Source: Tetrapyrgos nigripes | Taxonomy: Eukaryota; Basidiomycota; Agaricomycetes; Agaricales; Campanellaceae | Length of the DNA: 64,000 bases | Direction of reading: 5' to 3' | NCBI GenBank assembly: GCA_013368315.1 | Contig: JAACJM010000050.1 | Location: forward strand, 186,001 to 250,000 | Part shown: one piece after another, positions 1 through 10,697 of the stretch | How positions within the stretch are numbered: position 1 is the first letter of the stretch | How the letters are laid out: each line of letters starts with the position of its first letter | Made by a program: the position numbers and the translations under genes | Notes under the pieces: model-generated | What the model saw: only the letters and a program-made list of their open reading frames with translations | Database searches by the model: none | Told to the model about the DNA's origin: nothing

Positions 1-799
1 AAGAACCGCAAGATACAGCAGATCACCGAGCGGCGTGCTAAAGGAGCTGCTGAGAAGAAGAAGATTGCCGAGAAATGTCAAGCCATTGAAGCAGATACCA
101 ACCAGTGTAAGGTCAAGGAAATCGAGTTGATGTCTGGTAGGCCCTTCTATTCACTTCCTTTCGATATAGTATGTGCCATACTAATTCTAGCCTCTTGATC
201 TCGGGTTCTAGTTTTGGAGAAGGAACAGAATGAAAGGAAAGAGGCAGAGCTTTCTGTATCGTCGCTCAAACGGCAACTGGCGGGTTTGCATGAGAAGTGT
301 GCGTCTATAGAAGCGGAAATCGAGCAATACCGGGCGATTGCTGACAGTCTTCGACGAGGTCTGTAACTGGACTAGGCTCTTCTCAAGTATGAAGGTCCTA
401 ACACTACTCGATATCCACAGAACGGAATAAGGAACACACAACATTAACAGGCCATGCCTCCAACTTGTCACCCGAAGTAGAGATGCTGGAAAAGGTGTTG
501 GCTTGCGTCATTGAAGGCGTGGAGAGCAATCAGCTGCTCATTCGGTTTACTCGTATTGACGAGTCGGACTTGGATAGAGAGTTTAGCTTCATCCTGGATG
601 TGTCAAGTCGCTCCTACAAAGGTTCATTTCTGCACACTAGTTTTTGCCATCCAGGTGCTGACTTTGTTTCTTAGTGTTGAAGACGTCACCGCCTCTACCA
701 GCCCTTCCTGCGCTCACAGACAAGTTAAATTTGAATGGCGACATATATCAATTTATCTTGGATATTCGACACGCTTTCTGCAAGATGGCTAATGCATAG
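1..799 (+). CDS. SPC25: Kinetochore protein Spc25 (5' partial)
   Basis: Spc25 is a subunit of the Ndc80 complex, which links centromeric chromatin to spindle microtubules. Four exons can be read: 1-136, 212-358, 421-621 and 675-799, joined by GT..AG introns that keep one frame and end in TAG at 797-799. The visible 202 residues begin in a Lys/Glu-rich coiled coil (exons 1-2), followed by the globular C-terminal domain, with runs such as LLIRFTRIDESDLDREFSFI and GDIYQFILDIRHAF that match the Spc25 RWD-like domain. The start lies left of the window, so the N-terminus is missing. It converges on MET1, whose stop is 126 bases away. The family call rests on the order coiled coil then RWD-like domain and on recognised conserved residues; intron borders are inferred. 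Confidence 0.83.
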
Positions 800-924
800 C
801 AGGATGGGAGTTATTATTTTATTTGTCTGTGCTGTTCTCTTCTATCTACATCAGAGAAAGCTAATCACGTCTACAGGGTGCTCTAGGATGTACTTCTATA
901 CTGCAATCTTAGGAATTTCGGATA

Positions 925-2889
925 TCAAAGGCCTTCCCAGCCCTCGTCCAGACCTTCCCTTACCCGCCAATCCGGTGAACCCTCACCTCCAAGCCAACGC
1001 TTTACTCTTTTCGCATCATCTGCTTCAGCACCTTCACTGAGAACCTCCACATCACCCTTCGCCCATAGTGCCAGCACCGACCACCCAACAATGATTATTC
1101 CAGGTGGTCTCTGCTCACCAACACTTTCCAACGCCCTGATCACATTCTCCAACGTAGATTCGATAACCCGCTGGTCAGGCATCGAAGCCCGCTCAATCAC
1201 TGCGATAGGCAAATGTGCGGGATATGCTGCTCCCGTTCGACGGCGTTCACCATCTTCAGACGATGACATCGAGGGATACGTCTCAAGCAAAGCCCCAATA
1301 ACCTGAACAAGCCTCGCCACTCCCATAAGGATCACGAGAGTCCGTCCACGTTCGTGCCCAGGGAGTTGCACCTCCTTGCCTTTACGCCCAACACCCGTGC
1401 ATACCATAAAGGATTCGGCTACTCCACGCTGCGTAACGGGAATCCCAGCGAATGTGGGTCCAGCTAGAGCAGAGCTCACACCTGGAATCACGATGGGTTC
1501 AAAACCCCGTTCACGGAAGTACAAGACTTCTTCACCGGCGCGACCATAGACTACGGGGTCCCCTTGCTTTAGCTATGATAGAAGTTAGCAGAGTTAGCTT
1601 CTCGCAGAAAGCTCGAAAGGGGAGGGAAGGATGCGTACTCGAACAACAGTAAGACCCCGCCGTGCAGCTTCTATTGCAGCTTCCATCATCTCGGTCTGTG
1701 CTCCTTCAGCGTTGCCAGGAAATTTTCGAGCAATCCTGACTTCCACATCTTTGGGTATCAAAGCGAGCACGGCGTCGGGAACGAGTTTGTCAGATAGGAC
1801 CAAGTTTGCGAGTTTAGTGAGGGCTGTGTGGGTAGCGAGTGTAAGAAGTGATGGATGTCCTGGACCTGATCCTACGAGAAGGATTCGGCCACGGCCACCA
1901 GGAGGTCGCACATCGAGAGAATGCACCGATGGGGGAAACTCCAAATCACCGTTACCAGCCGAAAACTGTGTCCCTGCCAACACTTGCCTCATCTCCCTCT
2001 CCTCCAACTTTGCAAGTTTGGAAATAGGCCAGTATTCGCTGATCTGAGCGACCCACCTCATGCGACGTCTCGCACTCTCTGCGGCGGTTTCCGAATGGGT
2101 TCTAGCAGGGACGGGATGGTTTGGGGTGGTGATACCACTTTCGTCAAACGAATCTCCTTCCTCGATGGGACTTCCTTCCTGGTTCAGGTCCCCGTTCTCC
2201 TCCTTCGCCAGAGATCTCATCTTCCCGATCATCTCGACCGCAGTTCCCACCTCTCGTGGTAGTCGCGCGACGATCTCTCGTCTGATCTTCCCAGCCAGCC
2301 GGCATCCTTGTCCGTTAGTCGTTACCCCAACCTGGAGAGGTGTCGTTCCCCGAGAATCCGCACTTTCGAAACGATGCATCGACGTAAACGTAAAGTCACA
2401 GAGGCCAGGCATATCTGTCGTATTAACCAAAATCCCTCGAGATTTGAAGATTTTGTAAATCCTCTCTGCAGAACTTGGTGTACGCCGGCATAAGGAACCG
2501 AGGACAGTGTCTGTTATACATGCAAAAGTGACGTTGCTCCCTGTGAATCCATTGCTGTCTAGAAAGTACTCCACTGCCTCTGAATCCCTATCTGAGGAAT
2601 CCTTCGGAATAGATGACCCGGGCAATGTGTCCAGATCCACAACACTGAGCTGGCCCTGCTCTGCTCTCCAGCGGACCTCGCTGCATGCCCTGTTCGCCCC
2701 TCCACTTGAAAGAACGAGGACGCTCGAATTTGCTTCCAATGCTGCAAATGCCCGAGACGCAGCTAAAGAATCCGCTCCGAGAATCAGGGTCGTCTTGTGT
2801 TCCAGACGGAAAGAAAGTATCAGAGATGCTCCTCCTCTGGGTGTGGGGAATGAAGTGGAAGTCGAGGTCGTTAATTTCGGATCTTGCAT
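925..2889 (-). CDS. MET1: Uroporphyrinogen-III C-methyltransferase (siroheme synthesis, Met1-type)
   Basis: This enzyme transfers two methyl groups from S-adenosylmethionine to uroporphyrinogen III to give precorrin-2, the first committed step to siroheme, the cofactor of sulfite and nitrite reductases. Two exons, 2889-1639 and 1572-925, join in phase 0 to give 632 residues, near the 593 of yeast Met1. The N-terminal part (about residues 20-230) resembles the NAD-binding Met8/CysG region with LILGADSLAASRA; the C-terminal part holds the methyltransferase signatures VGSGPGHPSLLTLA (around residue 330) and GDPVVYGRAGEE, the latter created by the splice. The end is Asp/Glu- and Trp-rich and ordinary for fungi. 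The ATG at 2887-2889 is the first in frame after an upstream stop. Whether the N-terminal half keeps dehydrogenase/chelatase activity cannot be told. Confidence 0.9.
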
Positions 2890-5800
2890 GGCCAGTAGAC
2901 TGAGGCGTTATCTTCAAAGTTGGTGTCTTGCCCATGCTTTGCAAGATTTTGATTTTTCCGACTCGTAGGGAGATTAGCAAAAGATTAGCAATTGGGACAT
3001 CGTGGGAACAAGATACTTTTTATGGGTTAGGCTTTTGTGCAAAATACGCGAAAAACCCTGAAAACCCCACTTTTGTGACTACCAGACGAATGTTCATTGT
3101 TCAGCAGCCTCGTTATTGAGACCTCAGACTGGAATACACGAACCTCGGAGCGCTCATCCTGATTAAATTATCGGCCATAGGCCTGCCTGCGTCCAGTAAG
3201 TACTACGTGTCCCTCAGATCAGGATAGTGTCCCAGGCGTGTACGCATCAGGTCTCAAAATCTCAGACAGCCCGTTTGATCATCTATTAATGATCACTGTG
3301 CAGGCAAACGCCGTCTGTATTCGTCGAATTCTTCCAAGTACTTCTTGGCCGCCCACCCCAAATAGCGTTCCATGCGATAATAGGCATTATCTCACGAGAC
3401 GGGAGGCTGCAAGTTGAGAAATCCCATTCCTACAATCCCGTAAAGCTCTCGACGTGTGGTCACCCAGGCAGCAGCCAGGCGACGTCAGAACAAGGTTATA
3501 CTCCCAAACACATCGAGGAATCCTCTTCTAGAACGTCCAATGTCCTGGAGTTGAGCGGGTATCATGTCATAGTTTTGTAGGCCCGCTGCCTTATGGGTTT
3601 CAGTCTTCTTTATCCTATTCACTGCTCATGGAGGGTCAGTCTGATCAAGCTCCTTCGGGTTCAGCATTGCACGAATGACCTATTAGCACCACTTGGCCCT
3701 TCAGACATCGATAAGAGCTCGAGGGCGACGGCGATCAGGCTGGAACAATGAATACCTTCGTCGAGTGAGGCCGTTCCCGGTATACGACACCCATTGCGGC
3801 AGGTATCATTTAACCGGTATTGGATCGTATAGAGAGCGCATTCTAGACTGTCTATCGAAGTCGTCATCGACTCCGCGACTGTGGCACGAGGAGCGGTAGC
3901 TGTTGGAACATAGTGGTATGATAAACATCGTGCACGAATGGCAAAGAATCTAGTTAATATCATGTCTCTGAATCTCCTTGTGCAGATTGAATTTTCTCCA
4001 AGTGCTTCTTATGATAAGTAGCCATGATTGCGTAATAGAAAAAAGAACGCCACTGTTATGTCCGTATCAGCCTTTCTCAACCCCGAAGAGTCTGTAAACG
4101 AACATCTACGCCACTTCCACAGTTTGGAATCCAGAGATGAACGACCCATGGGAAGGTCTCATTCATAGCGGCATCGCATGTAAGTATATGCATACGCACT
4201 AGACGCACCCCAGACTCATACAGTTATAGTCGAGACAAACCTTGATTGACATCTTGCTCGCTTTGCCTGAAAGTCATGAACGGTCGAGAGAAAAGAGAGT
4301 CAAATTCTGAGCGATAAGCTTCTATCGTTCTGAAATGGTACCACGGGATTTCTTCGAAGAACAGCTAACTTTCCAGATGTGGGTCTTGAAATGCTTATCT
4401 CAAGCAAGAGAATCGGCGCACCCGAGACGCGTTCACTTCCAAAAGCGTCAGTGATAGTGCTGCGAGCCCGAGATGGAACGGTTTTTTCGAGGTCATCGAA
4501 ACGTGTTCATGGAACATTTGTGGCGAAGTAATATTCAGACGAAGCAATGTTCAATGAAAGAGAAAGAGCAGGTAGTCTCATAATCATGTCCTCGGAGAGA
4601 GGCCAACAGGCAGTAGTAAAGCGGGAAAAACCTACGAGGAAAACAACTCCGACATAGGTTCAATCAGTTCAGCTTTGAATTGAGATCGACAGGTACTTCT
4701 GCAGAATGATCAGATCAGGGCCCGAGACAATTATGAACCATAGTCTACTAGGTTAACTTACTGTTGAAGTAGCACACGAGTTGCACGGGTCGTCTGTTAA
4801 AGTCCGAATGTGATAGGAGGAAGGAGAACCTGAATTAGTTTATGAGAGCCCGCCTATAGAAATGGGGCAAAGATCAACGTGGTGCGAAGGTGGATTAGGA
4901 AAGGGATTGGTCACGGAAAAAGAACCATAGCGGCTATATTTGAGCACCACGCAAATAGACCATTTCTGCAACGACAATTATTAGGGGTCCCACCTACATA
5001 CTCTCTAAGGGAAATTTGAATCGGTTTCGGAGATAAAAACACTAATATCTGTCGTTGCAGAAATGGTCTAGTAATAAAGGCCTAAAAGTTAATTAACCTT
5101 TCCGCTTCACGATCATGAAATGACGAGAAGAAAGAAATAAATTTGCTGGCCAGCAAAATTCAGATACTGCCGTGTTCATAGTGTTCATAGTGCTCGATAA
5201 GTAGCTGTGCTAGAGAGAAGAGTCCACGAGTTGAGAAACATAACGCCGATTCTCATTACCACGTAGTAGTAACTCGGTGGATGATATTCGCGGAGTAGGG
5301 ACGTGTGAGAATCATATCGACGACCGTACCTAGGATTTTCTGGGGTGCATATCGGACTTGCAGTGCCCAAACTTCTGAATCCTGACATGTGCCTTGGTCT
5401 CAAAACGCAACTTCAGCAAGACCGAGAAAAACATTGCCGTCGGAAACGATCAAGATCAATGAACCTCCTGGCTTAAGTCAATCCCAGGAAGCGCACTGAA
5501 AATGCAATGGAAATGCTGAAACGATGTTACGATAAGTTGACCGAAGATCGAGGGGCGATACTGCAAGCCTACTCACATGTTTCAGGGAAATTGTCTAACA
5601 TCTGGTCATGAAGCTAACCCCGAGGCCTGCGTATGACTGAGGTAGAACGTCCATGAACCATCCGTCAGCCACTTTGGGGTTGGTGGATGAAAGCGAAGTA
5701 GTGAGATTATGTCAGTGTGGCTGACAAGCGCGCGCCGGGTAGACAGAGCTTTCATTTGTACCACCACCTCGTCAAATTTTGGGATAGCAGTACAGCCCGC

Positions 5801-6233
5801 CAGTGTTGTTTTCAACGACTCCGAGTGGCTAGTGGCAAGATCTTCTTATGGATTCTGGAATTACATTCGCAGAGAGGGCGTCCTTTGATCATGATCGAGA
5901 GTTCGACTTCTCTTCCTGGAAGGAGTCATGATTTGATTTGACTCGAGACTCTTTAAGGGTCTTAAGCTTCCTGACAGCCATCTTCACTTTTCATTATGAT
6001 TCGATGACTTTTCATGCATTAGTCCGGTGCGTTTCGCCAATGATCCGACCTCGTGTACTCCAAATCTCATCCAAATTCTGTATGTACTGTTTACAGCGCT
6101 TTCTAACTTTACGATCAACAGAAACCCTTGTTGGCTAGCATAAAAGGATGTCGCTTCCAAAGCCTTTGACCCACTCACCTCCACTCCCACTTCATCTTTC
6201 TCGTCCCAACTGCTTCGACCAAATCAACCTACA
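2890..6233. other. Gene-poor intergenic stretch
   Basis: About 3.3 kb with no open frame longer than about 100 codons and no recognisable protein family on either strand. It holds one clear inverted repeat (4956-5070), a 16-bp palindrome near 5141-5158, and a short doubled motif near 5173-5190. A TATA-like cataaaag at about 6139-6147 lies some 90 bases before the next gene. It may be decayed transposon DNA, but I saw no terminal repeats to bound such an element. Confidence 0.5.
4956..5070. repeat. Inverted repeat / hairpin with 21-bp perfect arms
   Basis: The arm at 4956-4976 (tagaccatttctgcaacgac plus one base) is the exact reverse complement of 5050-5070. With two mismatches the match extends inward to about 29 bp per arm (4956-4984 and 5042-5070), enclosing a loop of about 57 bases. 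No clear target-site duplication borders it. It could be a small MITE-like element or a cruciform-forming sequence. Confidence 0.7.
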
Positions 6234-6918
6234 ATGGAACAAATCGTCAACTTCAAGGCCATCCTTTTCCCCTCTGATGGTATGCATGTTTAGCTTTGTG
6301 AAACCTTGTTCTTATGGAGAGTGTCTAGGTCGTCAGCCCACAATGGTACCACTCATGACGAGGTACCCACTGTCCTGCTGAAGGGAGGGGTCTTCAGAAA
6401 CTAACCCCTTCGCCCAGTTTGATGTCTATTCCTGCACACCATGCTTCCTACACACATAGCCCTTCTCGTATGCCTCATCCTGAAGTTCATATGGACTATG
6501 TATGTGGTTTTCATCTACTTCGGACTACGAATAACTTGTTAACGCTTGAGCAGATAGCCGAGGGGCTAGGCCCCAGAGCTTGGAAATATCATGTATAGTA
6601 GTTACACCAACTCAGTGAACTTTACACTCACTCGGTTGTCTGCAGCTCGTTGAAGCTCTTGACGGGATGAACCGAAAATTTGCAGCCCCCTACATCATTT
6701 TCTACCCTGTCGTCTCTCGTGACGGAATGCCGTTCCCAGTTAACAAAGCCATTCAGGAAATACAAGGGTCCGCGTTTATCGAATCTGTCGCATGGCGAGG
6801 AAATATCGTGGTCGCTAAGTACCGTGAAAACCCTTTCACGTCCATGATCGATGCTTCAATGGCAGACTTCCCCATTCTGAAGAATTATCTCTTGACGCAT
6901 GGTTGCCCTGGGCACTAG
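6234..6918 (+). CDS. Conserved basidiomycete protein of unknown function (157 aa)
   Basis: Five short exons (6234-6279, 6329-6362, 6418-6499, 6554-6592, 6646-6918) keep one frame and give 157 residues. The start ATG at 6234 gives MEQIVNFKAILFPSDGRQP, and conserved-looking runs follow: PHPEVHMDYIAEGLGPRAWKY, ALDGMNRKFAAPYIIFYPVV and SMIDASMADFPILKNYLLTH. I recall small agaricomycete proteins with the same motifs and no assigned function; there is no signal peptide, membrane span or catalytic signature that I can name. The high exon density for so short a protein is itself typical of this group. The last exon is the most certain; the 34-base second exon is inferred from frame and splice sites. 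Confidence 0.72.
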
Positions 6919-7184
6919 GTTCGTGCTCCTTTTTGCTGCCTTGTATTGCACTACTGAAAAATTTTCCCGCCTTGCAGTGATTTCGCAATTACGGGATCTC
7001 TGTTAGAATTTTCTTTGCAGGTTGTCTGGGTTCTCTGAATGATAGATGCTACTCAGCCTCTACATATACACGTATCCGAACATTCTAATCACAACGAGGA
7101 CGATTATCATAACTGTATTGTTCTTATATATACATTGGCTAATACAGGGCCGTACATGTGGACGATAAATTACCTAGAGCTTGC

Positions 7185-8280
7185 CTAAAGCTCACCTCGC
7201 TCCTTTGCCTTCTTCTTTGGAGCTTTCTCCGCTTGTTCCTGTTTTGCGGCTTTCTTGGGGTCACAGTGCTCGGGAATTGGACTAGCAGGGTCGATGGGGG
7301 GATGCGAGACTCTTCCGATCCTGAAGTAGTCTTTGTGTTCAGCGTAGAACGTCTTCCAGTGCTTGATGCTCTACGAAACGAAGATTAGACTTATATGAAA
7401 AGAGAGATCCCAACTCACATCGAGTTCCTTGTTAGATAACCCTCGCAAATCGTGCGTGCGATGGTCTTTGAAACAGCCGGTAGCGAATGCACGCGCAGCG
7501 TCAACACCGGTTCTATCGAGATGAATATGAAAGAAGTAGGGAGATAAAATGAAGGAGCATACAATATATGATAAGAACCGCCAGGCTGATATGCCCTTCC
7601 TTTCGTTACATCGTACACGTCTCCGTCAATCTGAGCATGAGGCAGTTAGTCTATGATAAAACGCAATGAGGACAGACAAACCGCAAGATAAATTGGTCTA
7701 CCCTCCTTCGACCCGTCAAACTCGGAGAGAAGCCGTTCGGAAAAGAGTCGTTGGTTCCTGTCCTACAAGAGAAGTATGTCCTCAGTGAAAGATCATAACG
7801 TTGTAGATTGGCAAACCTTACCGGTAAGTAAGTCTTCAATTGCACCCATTTGCCCTCGTAATCCCAAGTGTAGCTTCCAGTGATGAATTTGCCGGCAACA
7901 GCAGTAAAGATGATCAAGTAGACAAAAAATTTCAGGATGCCAAATACACCAACTTCCTCTTGCGCAGTGGGGTCTTTCTCTTCTGGCCCAACCTCCTCTC
8001 CGCGTGCTATCTTCTCGTCGCGAATCTTCTTCCGCTCCAGCCACTCTTCATGAAGCTTTTTCTGCTTTTCCCGATACGCTCTATGTCTGTTGCAAGCTGT
8101 AAGGTCAGACAAGACAAACCATCAAGCATTGGATGAAACATACGCCAGGAAGGGTCTGTTTGCTGGTTTGTCGGAGACCATACGGTTGGGGATTGAGGGA
8201 TCTTTCACCTTGGGTTCCGAAGGAGGCTCCACGTATGGTTCTGGTTCCTTTCCGGTTGCTGCAGTGTTGAGCCAGGACAT
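7185..8280 (-). CDS. Membrane-anchored cytochrome b5-like heme-binding protein (MAPR/Dap1 family)
   Basis: Members of the membrane-associated progesterone receptor family (yeast Dap1) bind heme in the ER membrane and support cytochrome P450s of sterol synthesis. Reading from the ATG at 8278-8280: a proline-rich N-terminus (MSWLNTAATGKEPEPYVEPP), a charged helix (HRAYREKQKKLHEEWLERKK), a single membrane segment (ILKFFVYLIIFTAVAG), then the b5-like domain with RPIYLAIDGDVYDVTKGRAY and PGGSYHIL..GVDAARAFATG, and a Lys-rich tail ending AKERGEL. Introns fall at about 8143-8087, 7821-7764, 7681-7634, 7572-7512 and 7420-7372. The PGGSYH and ARAFATG motifs are diagnostic of the domain. The tail ends in Lys-rich repeats like those of fungal homologs. 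The exact partner P450 is unknown. Confidence 0.82.
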
Positions 8281-10697
8281 GGTTGTAGGAGAGAATTGAC
8301 ACGTCAAAAACGTCAGTGGGAAAGTCTACCCGCCGAGTTTGACACGTCGCGACACGCTGTCCACCGCTATATTGGAACTTTTCTGAAGCCTTTGTTGATG
8401 TTCTTGGCCCATTTGCAAGAATTCTTCTTACGCATCTGAATGATGTCAAAAATCAAGCTTTTGCCAATGAGGCAGCCTGCATCTCAGTGAAAAATTGGCT
8501 GTAAATTGGTTTATCCTAGTTAATTATCACCCCCTCAAAACGTGGCCTTGCGAATCCCCCATCTGGTTCTAACTGTACGACCCTGGAGAGCGATCTTGTC
8601 TTGTGGTCTGCATACTTGCCCTTAATGATAACAAACTAGGATAAACTCTTCTTCGTTGCCATCGCTTATGCTCCCTCTAATTTTTCGAGGCGGGGCACCA
8701 GCATAAGCCCGTAGCCTATACCTGCCTCTAATTTTTCGAGGTGGGGCACCTGGTGGCCCCCGCCTCTGCCACCTGGAAGGAACAAGGACAGCACTATTCA
8801 TTATGCTGACTAGCATCGATCGCTCTTGTCAATGTTATATGAAGCAGCGAGGAGAAATTACTTATCACTGATCAGTTACGGCCAAAGATCCGGTATTTGC
8901 TCAAGTATTTGCTGAGGATATCGCTGGAATAACTTGTGATCCATCAGCCACCGACGACAGCCACCCGACTGCAGAACCATTGTTTTCAACGGGAGCGCTA
9001 ATGGCCTGTCGGCTACACCGGTTTATCAAATCTCCTCTGACACCGTTGGACCAGTGCGTACGGCCATACGACCACTCCAGCTCCTTCCAGCTCCCGGCAG
9101 TTACTTGAATTTTGGTATAACAGAGTATAACGGTACCTCCCCTTCCGTTACGAGTATCCGGAATCCGTGCCGGTCAATATAAACGGGGTCGACAATCCTA
9201 ACGTACTTGCAAAGACGGTTTTCAATTTCCTTGTTCCTTCCTATCCGCTCAAGCTTTTGCACCGCCCATCATGCATCATGAGCCATCATGATCAACATCG
9301 AGTCGCAAGTCTGACGGATCACTTGACGGAAGTCAGCGGAGCGCTTCAACTCTACCCCAGGTCCTTACGTAGCCGACGCGGCTGAACATTTTGGAAATTA
9401 GCCCGCTGTCGTCGGGTTCGCAGTCGGGGAGTGGCGTGGTTTGTGTGTGGCGTCCGAGTCTGGCGGCGGGCGCTGTGTAGGTGACTACTACTAAGTACTA
9501 CTAGTCTACCAGTGAAACGTCGAGCAACTTGTGGAGCAAGCTGTCGAGATGAGGAGATGAGGCCTACGGATGGAGGAAGGTGTATCGTGGTCGGGGCCTG
9601 GGACTCGGAACCTTAATTTTACGGGACCCTTGTTGGAACCTTGCTCAAAGCTCCTTACATGAAGTTCGTTCCTAGACCTGCACCCAAGTGATCTACTAGA
9701 GTACCTCATGAAGGTTGTTTTAGGTTAGGGAAACATAGTTGTGCACTGGTCTTCACCGTAAACCTTGAAATTGCATGGATCATTTTACGATGACCACGAC
9801 ATCTTGCACTTTGTCTACCACCTTAGTAGTACCTGGAATGACGACAGAGAAAAAGCACCTAGGAGATATACGGACCGATCCCGAACACTCGCTGCGACTT
9901 GGACGGGGCGACCAAGAGCGCCTAGTCTCGACAAGCATCTCGACGGGACGAGAACCCTGACAAGACCCCGAAGCAATAATTACACTTTGCAAATTTTGAT
10001 TTCATTTACAACTGTTCTCTAAATTAGGGTAGGGTGAACAAAACGGAAGAAGATAGGTAGGTAGTGAGAAGGAAAAAAGGAGGAATAGAGAAGAAACACT
10101 CGAAAAAAAAACAAACGAGTAGAGTTCCGATTAGAGATGCCATACTAAAGTAGAAAAAGGCGCCGAGTGATAATGTACTAGATACTACAGATAGTCAGTG
10201 ACGAGACGAGGTTTATGAACACAAAAAGGCCAGCCAGCCAACGAAGGTGGCAAAGGAATGAAACGAGGGTTGGAAAATAGTAATTGTAGGATAGACGAGC
10301 TTGATTCGGGTCTATTTCCCTCTCCATGACAAAGCAAAAGCAAGGAAAGCCGAAGACCAGGCAACGGTTGATGAAAAGGTGAATATGAAACAAGGCGTGA
10401 ATGATTATGTGCAGCAAAAGAGGTAAGGCGAAGTTGTGAAATCCTCCGGGGTAGAAACGTGCTTGGCCGTGTCGATTGCAATGAACAATGAATAATGAAG
10501 AGCATGGAGGAGGGTAAGAAAATGCGCATGTGAGTGATGACAAGAGAGGGAGAAAATATGTATTATGATGAGGATGACAATGTATGCACGAATGACCGTA
10601 CAAAGACCCAGCAGAAAGTGTAGCAGACGTCCACAAAGAAACCATGCAAGAAAAAAAAGACAAAGCAAGAAGGTGGCAATTACGACACCGTGGTACC
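8281..10697. other. Intergenic region between the MAPR gene and the RGS gene
   Basis: About 2.4 kb with no supportable gene. Open frames here are short and lack codon structure of a family I recognise. It holds a 26-bp direct repeat (8674-8750) and stretches of actacta/agtac-type simple sequence near 9482-9510. The segment 10000-10697 is the 3' flank of the RGS gene on the minus strand; a long open frame crossing it is only intron read-through. Confidence 0.5.
8674..8750. repeat. Two 26-bp direct repeats, 51 bases apart
   Basis: The sequence cctctaatttttcgaggcgg plus ggcacc occurs at 8674-8699 and again at 8725-8750 with one mismatch (cgg versus tgg). The intervening 25 bases are unrelated. 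Too short to name a family. Confidence 0.75.

Noticed and set aside
1091..2968. Several plus-strand open frames opposite MET1
   Set aside because: They are antisense shadows of the well-supported MET1 exons and show no family features.
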